Of a stretch of 9,001 nt of DNA, positions 1-6,039 are shown piece by piece; positions within the stretch are counted from its first letter, which is position 1, and each line of letters starts with the position of its first letter. The position numbers were made by a program, and so were the translations under genes. This DNA is from an uncultured Campylobacter sp. GTDB taxonomy: Bacteria > Campylobacterota > Campylobacteria > Campylobacterales > Campylobacteraceae. The stretch covers positions 1-9,001 of the forward strand of contig NZ_CALHII010000244.1 in assembly GCF_938030815.1 (NCBI RefSeq). Reading direction: 5' to 3'. The notes beneath the pieces are model-generated. The model was given only the letters and a program-made list of their open reading frames with translations. It did not search any database and was not told where the DNA came from.

Positions 1-222
1 CGAAGCCGAAGGCGGCCTACAACAAGCCATCGCGCCATTGCCGTTTTTGCACGCATCGCTTTGCACGACGCTGCCTTGTAGGTTCATCGCACGGATACCG
101 TCTTGAACATCGGCGAAAGAATATTTGCCGCTCTTTGGCGCATCGACTGCGCTTTTTGGTGCGTTGCTAACGCAGCCTGCTAAAAATACACCGGCGGCGA
201 TCAAAGCTAGAATTTTCTTCAT
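1..222 (-). CDS. Small lipoprotein of unknown function, 3' end outside window
   Basis: The first 74 residues are visible and the frame stays open to the window edge, so the C-terminus is missing. The protein starts MKKILALIAAGVFLAGC, a type II signal peptide: two lysines, a hydrophobic stretch and a lipobox LAGC with Cys17 as the predicted lipidated residue. It should therefore be exported and anchored in the inner or outer membrane. The mature part is hydrophilic and has a small cysteine cluster, one Cys at residue 58 and a Cys-Cys pair at 67-68, which could form disulfides or bind a metal; this is inference. The start is supported by AAGGAG at 229-234, six bases upstream. That ribosome site overlaps the stop codon of the gene before it, so the two are probably translationally coupled and lie at the end of the prfB operon. 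I do not recognise the family. Confidence 0.75.
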   Translation of the reverse strand, partial: MKKILALIAAGVFLAGCVSNAPKSAVDAPKSGKYSFADVQDGIRAMNLQGSVVQSDACKNGNGAMACCRPPSAS

Positions 223-232
223 ATTTTGCTCC

Positions 233-568
233 TTAATTTTTTGAAATTTGGCGACCCAAAATGTAATAGGTCTCTTTGCCCGCGACCTTTTGTAGCTTGA
301 GCTTAAATTTTTCCGACCAAGATCGGATGATCTGCTCCGCAGCAATCTTGCGCTCCTCATTTGTAGCGTCATTTTTTATCTTAAAATACGGATTTGAATT
401 CGACATAGCCACGTGCGCACCGTAAATTTTAAGCTTATCGTTCAGCCCCACGATGCGATCAAGCTCGTTATCCTCAAAATCACACTTCGATAAAATTCCT
501 CGCAGCTGCGCGACCGTCGCGTCGTTTACGCTATATCCTAGCGCTAGCAAAATTCCATCTTCACTCAT
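233..568 (-). CDS. Conserved-looking protein of unknown function, 111 aa
   Basis: This is a soluble, charged protein with no signal peptide or membrane segment. The N-terminal half (about 5-55) looks helical and acidic. The C-terminal half carries a run with SNPYFKIKND followed by a helix and a final strand near YYILGRQ, which suggests a small alpha/beta fold. The frame could open at an ATG at 574, but GAAAGG (575-580) would then touch the start codon. The ATG at 568 has the proper six-base spacing, so I chose it; the longer form is 113 aa. The gene begins about 20 nt after the prfB stop and ends where the ribosome site of the lipoprotein gene begins, so it should be co-transcribed with both. 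Codon use matches the neighbours. I do not recognise the family and assign no function. Confidence 0.72.
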   Translation of the reverse strand: MSEDGILLALGYSVNDATVAQLRGILSKCDFEDNELDRIVGLNDKLKIYGAHVAMSNSNPYFKIKNDATNEERKIAAEQIIRSWSEKFKLKLQKVAGKETYYILGRQISKN

Positions 569-588
569 TCTCATCCTTTCAAAAAAAT

Positions 589-1686
589 TTATCTGTTCGC
601 TTGTGAAATCAAAACGCCTTCGATTATGCTTTTTATATCGCCGTCTAAGATCGCGTCGGTCTGGCTATACGCCTCGCCGCTGCGGTTGTCCTTGACCTGC
701 TGATATGGGAAAAGTACGTAGGAGCGGATCTGATGCCCCCAGCCGATCTCGCTCTTAGGCGCGTTCTCGTCCTTCTCGCGCTGTTTCATCAGCTCAAGCT
801 CGTAAAGGCGCGACTTTAGCACCTTCATCGCCGTTTCTTTGTTTTTGTGCTGGCTTCTATCATTTTGGCAGTTTACTACGATACCCGTTGGGATGTGCGT
901 GATACGCACGGCGCTTTCGGTTTTATTGATATGCTGCCCGCCTGCGCCGCTTGCGCGAAACACATCGACACGAATATCCTTCTCTTCGATATTTATCTCG
1001 ATATCATCATTTAGCTCGGGGCTTACCATCACGCTTGAAAAGCTCGTATGCCTGCGCCCTGCACTATCGAATGGGCTAACGCGCACCAGGCGATGGATGC
1101 CGTTTTCGGCTTTCAGATATCCGTAAGCGTTCTCGCCGCGCACGATGAAGCTAACGTCCTTAAGACCCGCTTCCTCGCCCTCTTGAAAGTCCAAAACCTC
1201 GATCTTAAAGCCCTCTCGCTCGCAAAAGCGCAGATACATGCGGTATAGCATACTCGCCCAATCGTTGCTCTCCGTACCGCCCGCGCCCGGATGAATGCTG
1301 ACGATAGCGTTTTTATCGTCGTTTTCACCGCTAAGCATCATGGAAATTTCTAAATTTATGATCTTATCCTCTAGCGCGTCCGCCTCGGTAAAAAGCGAGT
1401 TTATCGTCTCTTCGTCGTTTTCCGAGTTTGCCAGCTCATATAGAGCTTTTGCGTCGTCTACGGCATTTTTAGCGTTTAGAAATTTATTTAAGATATTTGA
1501 AATTTTAGTTTTTTCCTTGCCGATGGCGCCTACTTTCGCGACGTCCTGCCAGAGATTTTGATCATTTTCAAGCTCCTCAATCTCTTTTAGGCGCGCTTTG
1601 ATGTTCTCCGGCTTTACGACGCCCGCAATATTTTCGACTTTAGTATTTAGGGTTTTTAAAAGTTCCGTGTATTCGTAATTATCCAA
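589..1686 (-). CDS. prfB: Peptide chain release factor 2 (RF2)
   Basis: RF2 recognises UGA and UAA stop codons in the ribosomal A site and triggers hydrolysis of the peptidyl-tRNA. The 365-aa product is as long as the E. coli protein. It has the helical domain 1 (about 1-115), the stop-codon-reading tripeptide SPF at 204-206 and the catalytic GGQ loop at 249-251, whose glutamine is normally methylated by PrmC. Residue 245, the equivalent of E. coli position 246, is Ala, the form found in most RF2 proteins. The start codon is TTG (1684-1686): an in-frame TAA lies two codons upstream and the next Met is only at residue 116. AAGG sits nine bases before it. Unlike E. coli prfB there is no in-frame UGA near codon 26, so no programmed frameshift is needed. 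A promoter lies just upstream, and two small genes follow in the same direction. Confidence 0.97.
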   Translation of the reverse strand: MDNYEYTELLKTLNTKVENIAGVVKPENIKARLKEIEELENDQNLWQDVAKVGAIGKEKTKISNILNKFLNAKNAVDDAKALYELANSENDEETINSLFTEADALEDKIINLEISMMLSGENDDKNAIVSIHPGAGGTESNDWASMLYRMYLRFCEREGFKIEVLDFQEGEEAGLKDVSFIVRGENAYGYLKAENGIHRLVRVSPFDSAGRRHTSFSSVMVSPELNDDIEINIEEKDIRVDVFRASGAGGQHINKTESAVRITHIPTGIVVNCQNDRSQHKNKETAMKVLKSRLYELELMKQREKDENAPKSEIGWGHQIRSYVLFPYQQVKDNRSGEAYSQTDAILDGDIKSIIEGVLISQANR

Positions 1687-1717
1687 AATTTAAAACCTTT
1701 TTTATGCTTTTAGCGTG

Positions 1718-1726
1718 ATTATAACA
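1718..1726 (-). promoter_or_regulatory. Extended -10 promoter of prfB
   Basis: Read on the minus strand this is TGTTATAAT, a perfect TATAAT with the TGn extension. It lies about 30 bases upstream of the TTG start of prfB, giving a predicted short leader of about 25 nt. No clear -35 box is seen, which is normal for the vegetative sigma factor of Campylobacter. It sits in the 59-bp gap after the preceding minus-strand gene, and I see no terminator in that gap, so read-through from the yqjD-like operon is also possible. Confidence 0.65.
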
Positions 1727-1745
1727 TATTTTGGATTAAGGTTGT

Positions 1746-1982
1746 TTATAAAATTTTATTTAAGGCGGGCATTATGAAGCATTTATCTATTAGGGATATC
1801 AAAACCTGTTTGATATTGCCGTGATTAATCAGTTTAAGCTCCGTCGAGAGATCGGGCAGAGGGTCATTTAGTAGCAGTTTTAGCTTTGCTTCTTCTAGCT
1901 TCAACTTTTTGAAATCGGCTTTTTTGTCTTCAAGCATAGACACCACTAGCCTTAGCTTTTCTTTTGTCATTTCGCTTTGCAC
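1746..1982 (-). CDS. Small protein of unknown function, third gene of the yqjD/yqjE-like operon
   Basis: This is a 78-aa protein rich in Lys, Leu and Glu. Residues about 5-40 form a probable amphipathic or coiled-coil helix, followed by a Pro-containing linker and a more hydrophobic tail (about 57-78) that is too short and broken to call a membrane segment confidently. The start is uncertain. A GTG at 1982 has AAGG seven bases upstream, while an ATG at 1970 makes an ATGA overlap with the stop of the preceding gene and gives 74 aa. Either way it is translationally coupled to that gene. Its place after YqjD-like and YqjE-like genes matches yqjK in E. coli, but I see no sequence likeness to YqjK, so this is positional inference only. 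Confidence 0.68.
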   Translation of the reverse strand: MQSEMTKEKLRLVVSMLEDKKADFKKLKLEEAKLKLLLNDPLPDLSTELKLINHGNIKQVLISLIDKCFIMPALNKIL

Positions 1983-2242
1983 GAAAGTACCTTATACACG
2001 ATAATGGAACATAAAAAAGCCGCAATGGAGCAGGCAAAATACGCCCAAATTTCTCCGATAGTTTTTTCAAGAAGCGCGTACAGCCCTAGCAAAAAGAAAA
2101 CTAAGCCTATAATGCAAATTACGCCCGTAATTATGTTTAGTAAAACCGAGTTGGCGCTCTTTAAAAAAGAGCGCCTAATATCGCTAGCTTGAGCGTCTAC
2201 GAGCTCTACTACCGAAACTATAAATTCAGATATGCCGGCCAT
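1967..2242 (-). CDS. YqjE-like (DUF1469 / holin III superfamily type) small membrane protein
   Basis: The 91-aa product has an N-terminal amphipathic helix (about 1-30, with VVELVDAQASDIRRS) and two hydrophobic segments at about 33-57 and 64-86, with a short charged loop between them and a basic C-terminus. This architecture and the position directly after a YqjD-like gene match E. coli YqjE, an inner-membrane protein of unknown role often listed with the phage holin III superfamily. The assignment rests on architecture and context and is not certain. The frame could begin at a TTG at 2260, but the ATG at 2242 makes a TAATG overlap with the upstream stop, so I chose it. No strong ribosome site precedes it, which suggests coupled translation. 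A perfect 10-bp hairpin lies 67 nt inside the gene. Confidence 0.7.
   Translation of the reverse strand: MAGISEFIVSVVELVDAQASDIRRSFLKSANSVLLNIITGVICIIGLVFFLLGLYALLEKTIGEIWAYFACSIAAFLCSIIVYKVLSCKAK
2153..2175. repeat. Perfect 10-bp inverted repeat inside the yqjE-like gene
   Basis: The arms are GGCGCTCTTT (2153-2162) and AAAGAGCGCC (2166-2175), separated by three bases. In the mRNA of the minus-strand gene it forms a stable GC-capped hairpin covering the codons for RSFLKS. No T-tract follows on either strand, so it is not a classical terminator. It could affect mRNA stability or elongation between the first and second genes of the operon; that is inference. Confidence 0.6.
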
Positions 2243-2541
2243 TATTTTTTCAGCAACCAAGCGAGCAAAAATCCGACGCCCGCAGCGATAGCGACGCTTT
2301 TTATCGGATCTTGTTTTATCGTGTCATTTACGCTTTCTATGCCGTCTTTGCCTTTAAGCCTTAGATCATCTATATATTTTTTGATCTCATTGCTATTTAG
2401 CTGATCTAGAATTTTATCTTTAGCAGACTCCGCACGCTCTGCGCCTATGTTTTTGATAGACTTCATAATCTCTTTAAAATCCGCTCTTAAAGAGTCGATA
2501 TCCTTTTTCAAAGAATCTAAATTTGTCTCTTGAGTAGCCAT
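2242..2541 (-). CDS. YqjD/ElaB-like (DUF883 family) tail-anchored membrane protein
   Basis: The 99-aa protein has a long charged helical N-terminal part (about 5-75) and ends in one hydrophobic segment at about 81-97, finished by two lysines. The motif QDPIKSVAIAAGVGFLLAW resembles the C-terminal anchor of E. coli YqjD, ElaB and YgaM, which follows a short proline-containing linker. From the family, YqjD is an inner-membrane protein with a C-terminal anchor that binds ribosomes in stationary phase; whether this one does the same is inference. AAGGAG at 2547-2552 lies five bases before the ATG, a strong ribosome site. It is the first gene of a three-gene operon in which every junction overlaps, and its stop overlaps the ATG of the next gene by one base. 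Confidence 0.78.
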   Translation of the reverse strand: MATQETNLDSLKKDIDSLRADFKEIMKSIKNIGAERAESAKDKILDQLNSNEIKKYIDDLRLKGKDGIESVNDTIKQDPIKSVAIAAGVGFLLAWLLKK

Positions 2542-2561
2542 TTTCGCTCCTTTTGAAGTTT

Positions 2562-2592
2562 ATTTTAGAGCTAAAGCTCGTGGTAGATTTTA
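2562..2592 (-). promoter_or_regulatory. Possible promoter(s) of the yqjD-like operon
   Basis: Two TAAAAT boxes on the minus strand, at 2587-2592 and 2562-2567, lie about 46 and 21 bases upstream of the yqjD-like start and could serve as -10 elements. Neither has a TG extension or a convincing -35 box. A small palindrome, GAGCTAAAGCTC (2568-2579), lies between them. The true start site cannot be chosen from the sequence. Confidence 0.3.
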
Positions 2593-2660
2593 GTACTTAT
2601 TGATTAACGCTCGCTAAATAGACCGCCCTTTCGCGCTTAATTTATACCTTTAATATTTTT

Positions 2661-2669
2661 TGATATAAT
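2661..2669 (+). promoter_or_regulatory. Extended -10 promoter of the panC-rimO-tilS operon
   Basis: The sequence TGATATAAT is a consensus TATAAT with a TGn extension, preceded by a T-rich stretch (about 2641-2660) typical of Campylobacter vegetative promoters. It lies 37 bases before the panC ATG, giving a leader of about 30 nt. The ribosome site in the leader is weak (AAAGAGAG about six bases from the ATG). Confidence 0.65.
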
Positions 2670-2706
2670 TGCCAGCCTTAATATTTTATATTGAAAAGAG
2701 AGAACA

Positions 2707-3528
2707 ATGCAGATCATTAGAAGCGTAGAGGAGCTAAAAAGCTTCAGAGCAGCGGCAAGCGGCAGCGTGGGCTTCGTGCCTACGATGGGGGCTTTGCATG
2801 CGGGGCATGCGAGCCTCATAAAAAGGGCGCGGAACGAAAACGACATCGTAATCGTCTCGGCATTCCTTAATCCGGCGCAGTTTTTGCCGGGCGAGGATCT
2901 AAACAGCTATCCAAAAAACGAAGCGGGCGATATTAAAATTTGCGAGAGCCTCGATGTGAACGCGCTTTTTATCCCGAGCGTAGATGAAATTTACGGCTCC
3001 TGTGAGCCGGGCATTATCGCGCCTAAGCCGTTAAGCGAAATTTTGGAGGGCAAGACGCGGCCGGGGCATTTCAACGGGGTACTTAAGGTGCTAAATAAAT
3101 TTTTTAATCTCGTGCGTCCGCTCAACGTATATATGGGCAAAAAGGACGCCCAGCAGCTTTTCATCGTGCAGAAGATGGTAAAGAGCTTTTTTATGCCTAT
3201 AAATATCATCCCTTGTGAGATCGTGCGCGAAAGCGATGGGCTCGCGCTTAGCTCGCGCAACGCCTATTTGGATGAGGAGGGAAAGCTTATGGCGCTTAAG
3301 CTTTCGCGCTCCTTGCTAAACGCCAGCTCGCTTATTAAAAAAGGTGAGATCAGCCTAAATATCATCCGCGAAAAGATGCTTAGCGTGCTTGAGCCGCTGG
3401 TAGTCGATTATATAGCGTTCGTGGATTATAAATTTAATGAAATTTCGCAGATCAAGTCGGGAGATACTATCATTTTAGTAGCCGCCAAAGTCGGAACAAC
3501 CCGTCTGATCGATAATATCTGGCTGTAA
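2707..3528 (+). CDS. panC: Pantothenate synthetase (pantoate--beta-alanine ligase)
   Basis: PanC joins pantoate and beta-alanine using ATP, via a pantoyl-adenylate, to make pantothenate (vitamin B5), the precursor of coenzyme A. It is a cytosolic enzyme, usually dimeric. The 273-aa length is normal. The nucleotidyl-transferase Rossmann fold shows PTMGALHAGH at 25-34, with the HxGH pair His31 and His34. It also shows SAFLNPAQF at 51-59, HFNGV at 121-125 near the pantoate site, GKKDAQQ at 144-150, and the conserved ESDGLALSSRN at 175-185 where SSR replaces the KMSKS loop. The C-terminal part (about 186-273) is the smaller lid domain. It starts a four-gene operon. panB and panD, often partners in bacteria, are not adjacent on either side here. 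Confidence 0.97.
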   Translation: MQIIRSVEELKSFRAAASGSVGFVPTMGALHAGHASLIKRARNENDIVIVSAFLNPAQFLPGEDLNSYPKNEAGDIKICESLDVNALFIPSVDEIYGSCEPGIIAPKPLSEILEGKTRPGHFNGVLKVLNKFFNLVRPLNVYMGKKDAQQLFIVQKMVKSFFMPINIIPCEIVRESDGLALSSRNAYLDEEGKLMALKLSRSLLNASSLIKKGEISLNIIREKMLSVLEPLVVDYIAFVDYKFNEISQIKSGDTIILVAAKVGTTRLIDNIWL

Positions 3529-3529
3529 A

Positions 3530-5041
3530 ATGGCAAAACTCCATCTCGTTTCTCTAGGCTGCAATAAGAATTTAGTCGACTCCGAGATCATGCTCGGGCG
3601 TCTGCAAAACTACGAGCTCACGGATGAGCCTGCGAGTGCGGACGTGATGATCGTAAATACCTGCGGCTTCATCGCAAGCGCCAAGCAGGAGAGTATCCGC
3701 ACGATTTTGAAGCTTAGCGAGCAGAAAAAAAGCGGCGCGCTGCTGGTCGTCACGGGCTGTCTGATGCAGCGCTACAAAGACGAGCTTATGCGCGAGCTGC
3801 CCGAGGTTGATATTTTCAGCGGCGTCGGCGACTACGATAAAATCGATGAGATGATTTTAAAAAAGCAGAATTTATTCAGCCCGCAAACCTATCTGCAAAG
3901 TCCCGCGCTTACCTCTTCGCGCGTGATAACGGGCTCAAACTACCACGCTTACGTTAAAATTTCGGAGGGCTGTAATCAAAAATGCTCTTTCTGCGCCATT
4001 CCGAGCTTCAAAGGTCGCCTAAAAAGCCGCAGTATCGAGGACATCGAAGCGGAGGTACGCAGTTTGGTAGCGCGCGGATTTTACGATTTCAGCTTTATCG
4101 CGCAGGATTCTAGCAGCTATGGTCGCGATCTAAGATGCGGCAACAAGGGTGGATCAAATTTTAAAGGCTCCGAAGGCGAGTTAAATTTTGCGGGCTTTCG
4201 CGACGGGCAGAATTCCGATGGCTCAAGCGGCAGCGCGGGAGATAAGATTTCCGCTCAAAGTGGGCTCTCCTGCGGTAAGGGCTCTAGCGACGAGAGCGCG
4301 GGCGACGAAAAAGCCCACGAGCAGGGCATAGATCTAGTCGCGCTGATAAAACGCATCGAAAAAATAAAGGGCGTCAAGGTCGCGCGCGTGCTGTATTTAT
4401 ACCCTACCAGCACCGACGAGCGACTCATCCGCACGATCGTGGGCTCACCCGTTTTCGCAAATTACTTCGACATGCCGATTCAGCACATAAACGACAAAAT
4501 GCTAAGCCTGATGAAGCGCGGCGCGAGCGCGGCGCGGATCAAAGAGCTTTTAAATTTAATGCGAAGTGCGCCGGGCGCATTTTTACGAACGGGCGTCATC
4601 GTCGGACACCCAGGCGAAACAGACGTAGAATTTGACGAGCTTTGCGACTTTTTGCAGGAGTTTAAATTTGATAGAATTTCAGCTTTTGCCTACAGCAAGG
4701 AGGAGGATACGGCGAGCTTTGCGATGCCGCAGATCCCCGCACGGACAATTAGTCGCCGTCTGAATAAAATCGAAAAAATCACGCGCGAAGCGATAGATAG
4801 CAGCATGCACGCGCTCGTAGGCAAAAAGATGCCCCTAATAATCGAAGGTGCCAGCAGCGAGGGCGAGTTTTTTTACGGCGCCAAGCCTCTTGCATGGGAC
4901 AAGGACATCGACGGCGAAATTTTAATCAACGAAAGCTACGTGCAAAATCTAAAAGTAGGCGGTCTATACGAGTGCGAAATCACGGAATTTGCGGGCGATA
5001 GACTACTTGCGCGAGTATTGAGAAGTTCGCAAGGACAATGA
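3530..5041 (+). CDS. rimO: Ribosomal protein S12 methylthiotransferase RimO
   Basis: RimO adds a methylthio group to an aspartate of ribosomal protein uS12 (Asp88 or its equivalent in E. coli), using two iron-sulfur clusters and S-adenosylmethionine. The UPF0004 domain (about 1-125) has the cluster cysteines Cys11, Cys45 and Cys77. The radical-SAM core shows CNQKCSFC with Cys148, Cys152 and Cys155. A C-terminal TRAM-like domain covers about 430-503. At 503 aa it is about 60 residues longer than the usual 430-445, because of a Gly/Ser-rich segment at about 202-265, between the conserved AQDSSSYGRDL and IDLVALIKRIE. It is RimO rather than MiaB by the MAKLHLVSLGCNKNLVDSE start and the DMPIQH motif. 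It begins one base after the panC stop and its last bases overlap the tilS start, so all are translated from one mRNA. Confidence 0.95.
   Translation: MAKLHLVSLGCNKNLVDSEIMLGRLQNYELTDEPASADVMIVNTCGFIASAKQESIRTILKLSEQKKSGALLVVTGCLMQRYKDELMRELPEVDIFSGVGDYDKIDEMILKKQNLFSPQTYLQSPALTSSRVITGSNYHAYVKISEGCNQKCSFCAIPSFKGRLKSRSIEDIEAEVRSLVARGFYDFSFIAQDSSSYGRDLRCGNKGGSNFKGSEGELNFAGFRDGQNSDGSSGSAGDKISAQSGLSCGKGSSDESAGDEKAHEQGIDLVALIKRIEKIKGVKVARVLYLYPTSTDERLIRTIVGSPVFANYFDMPIQHINDKMLSLMKRGASAARIKELLNLMRSAPGAFLRTGVIVGHPGETDVEFDELCDFLQEFKFDRISAFAYSKEEDTASFAMPQIPARTISRRLNKIEKITREAIDSSMHALVGKKMPLIIEGASSEGEFFYGAKPLAWDKDIDGEILINESYVQNLKVGGLYECEITEFAGDRLLARVLRSSQGQ
4133..4324 (+). other. Gly/Ser-rich in-frame insertion within RimO
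   Basis: About 64 codons (residues 202-265) lie between two well conserved parts of the radical-SAM barrel where ordinary RimO proteins have only a short loop. About 26 of the 64 residues are Gly or Ser, with Asp, Glu, Asn and Lys making up most of the rest, and there are two cysteines (203 and 248). It is probably disordered. The frame is intact and the conserved blocks on both sides continue normally, so the protein should remain functional. Confidence 0.75.
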
Positions 5042-6039
5042 AAAACTCGCCCGAAATTCCAAGCAAAATTCTAGCCTTGCTACGAGCTAGCAAAAATCTG
5101 CTTGCTTTTTCGCACGGCGTCGATAGCACGGCGCTTTTTTACCTTCTGGACGAGGCGGGTGTGAAATTTGACCTCGCGATCGTTGACTATAATGTCCGAG
5201 CGCAGAGCAAGGACGAGGTCGCCTCGGCGCGAGACTTAGCGGCCAAATTTAACAAACAAATCTACGTAAAAAGCGTGCGTCTGGGCGCGTCAAATTTCGA
5301 GCACGAGGCGCGCGCGGCCAGATATGAGTTTTTTGGCCAAATTTGCCGCGAGCGGGGATATGAAAATTTGATTTTGGCGCATCAGTTTGATGATAAATTC
5401 GAGTGGTTTTTGATGCAGCTTGGGCGCGGCGCGGGGCTTAGCGAGCTACTTGGCATGCAAGAGCTTGAAGCTCGCGAGGACTACGTGATCGCTCGACCGC
5501 TTCTAGGCGTACGAAAGTGCGAGTTGGAGCGGTTTTTGCGTGAGCGAAACCTAAAATATTTCACCGACGAGACGAATTTAACGGACCGGTTTAAGCGCGG
5601 CTTTATTCGCGCGAAATTTAGCGAGCCGTTTTTGGACGAATATTTTAGCGGCGTGAAAAAAAGTTTTAAATTTTTGGCGACCGATTCGTTAAATTTGGCT
5701 CCAGAAATTTCTAATCCCGCAGCAAAAATTTATCTCGTAAAACGCGGTGCAAACGAGCTTCGCGGCGTCGATCAGGCATGCAAGCGACTAGGATTCGTGC
5801 TAAGCTCGGCGCAGCGAAACGAATGTACGCGCTGCCTAGAAAACGGCGCTGACTGCGTGCTAGGCGGCAAGGTAGCCGTGGGTGCGGACAAAAATTTTAT
5901 TTTTGTGACGCCATATATCAAAGCGGCGATGGAAAAGAAATTTAAAGAAGCGTGCAGGCGGCTTGCTATCCCACCGATAAACCGCGGATTTTTATTTGCC
6001 GTGGGCGCGGATCTTGCGCTATTTAAGGAGCTTTTATGA
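5038..6039 (+). CDS. tilS: tRNA(Ile)-lysidine synthase TilS
   Basis: TilS converts cytidine 34 of the tRNA-Ile with a CAU anticodon to lysidine, with ATP and lysine, so that it reads AUA codons; it is normally essential. The 333-aa protein is a short form compared with about 430 aa in E. coli. The N-type ATP pyrophosphatase core has the PP-loop as SHGVDS at 25-30 where the consensus is SGGxDS. The second motif reads LAHQFDDKFE at 113-122 where many TilS proteins have AHHxDDxxET. RPLLGVRKCEL (153-163) and the RGFIRAKF segment (187-194) match the family. The C-terminal third is poorly conserved. Both substitutions look like a lineage trait rather than decay, since the frame is otherwise intact. 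The ATG overlaps the rimO stop as ATGA, and the stop overlaps the next gene in the same way. Confidence 0.92.
   Translation: MKNSPEIPSKILALLRASKNLLAFSHGVDSTALFYLLDEAGVKFDLAIVDYNVRAQSKDEVASARDLAAKFNKQIYVKSVRLGASNFEHEARAARYEFFGQICRERGYENLILAHQFDDKFEWFLMQLGRGAGLSELLGMQELEAREDYVIARPLLGVRKCELERFLRERNLKYFTDETNLTDRFKRGFIRAKFSEPFLDEYFSGVKKSFKFLATDSLNLAPEISNPAAKIYLVKRGANELRGVDQACKRLGFVLSSAQRNECTRCLENGADCVLGGKVAVGADKNFIFVTPYIKAAMEKKFKEACRRLAIPPINRGFLFAVGADLALFKELL

Noticed and set aside
1113..1328. Open frames on both strands inside prfB
   Set aside because: They overlap the clearly coding RF2 sequence in other frames and their translations are Arg/Ala/Ser-rich, as expected of shadows.
2796..2810. Repeated GCATGC words
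   Set aside because: They encode the conserved HAGHA part of the PanC active site and have a coding explanation.
3281..3305. 9-bp inverted repeat with a seven-base loop in panC
   Set aside because: A repeat of this size is within chance expectation for 9 kb, and it overlaps AAGCTT-type palindromic words.
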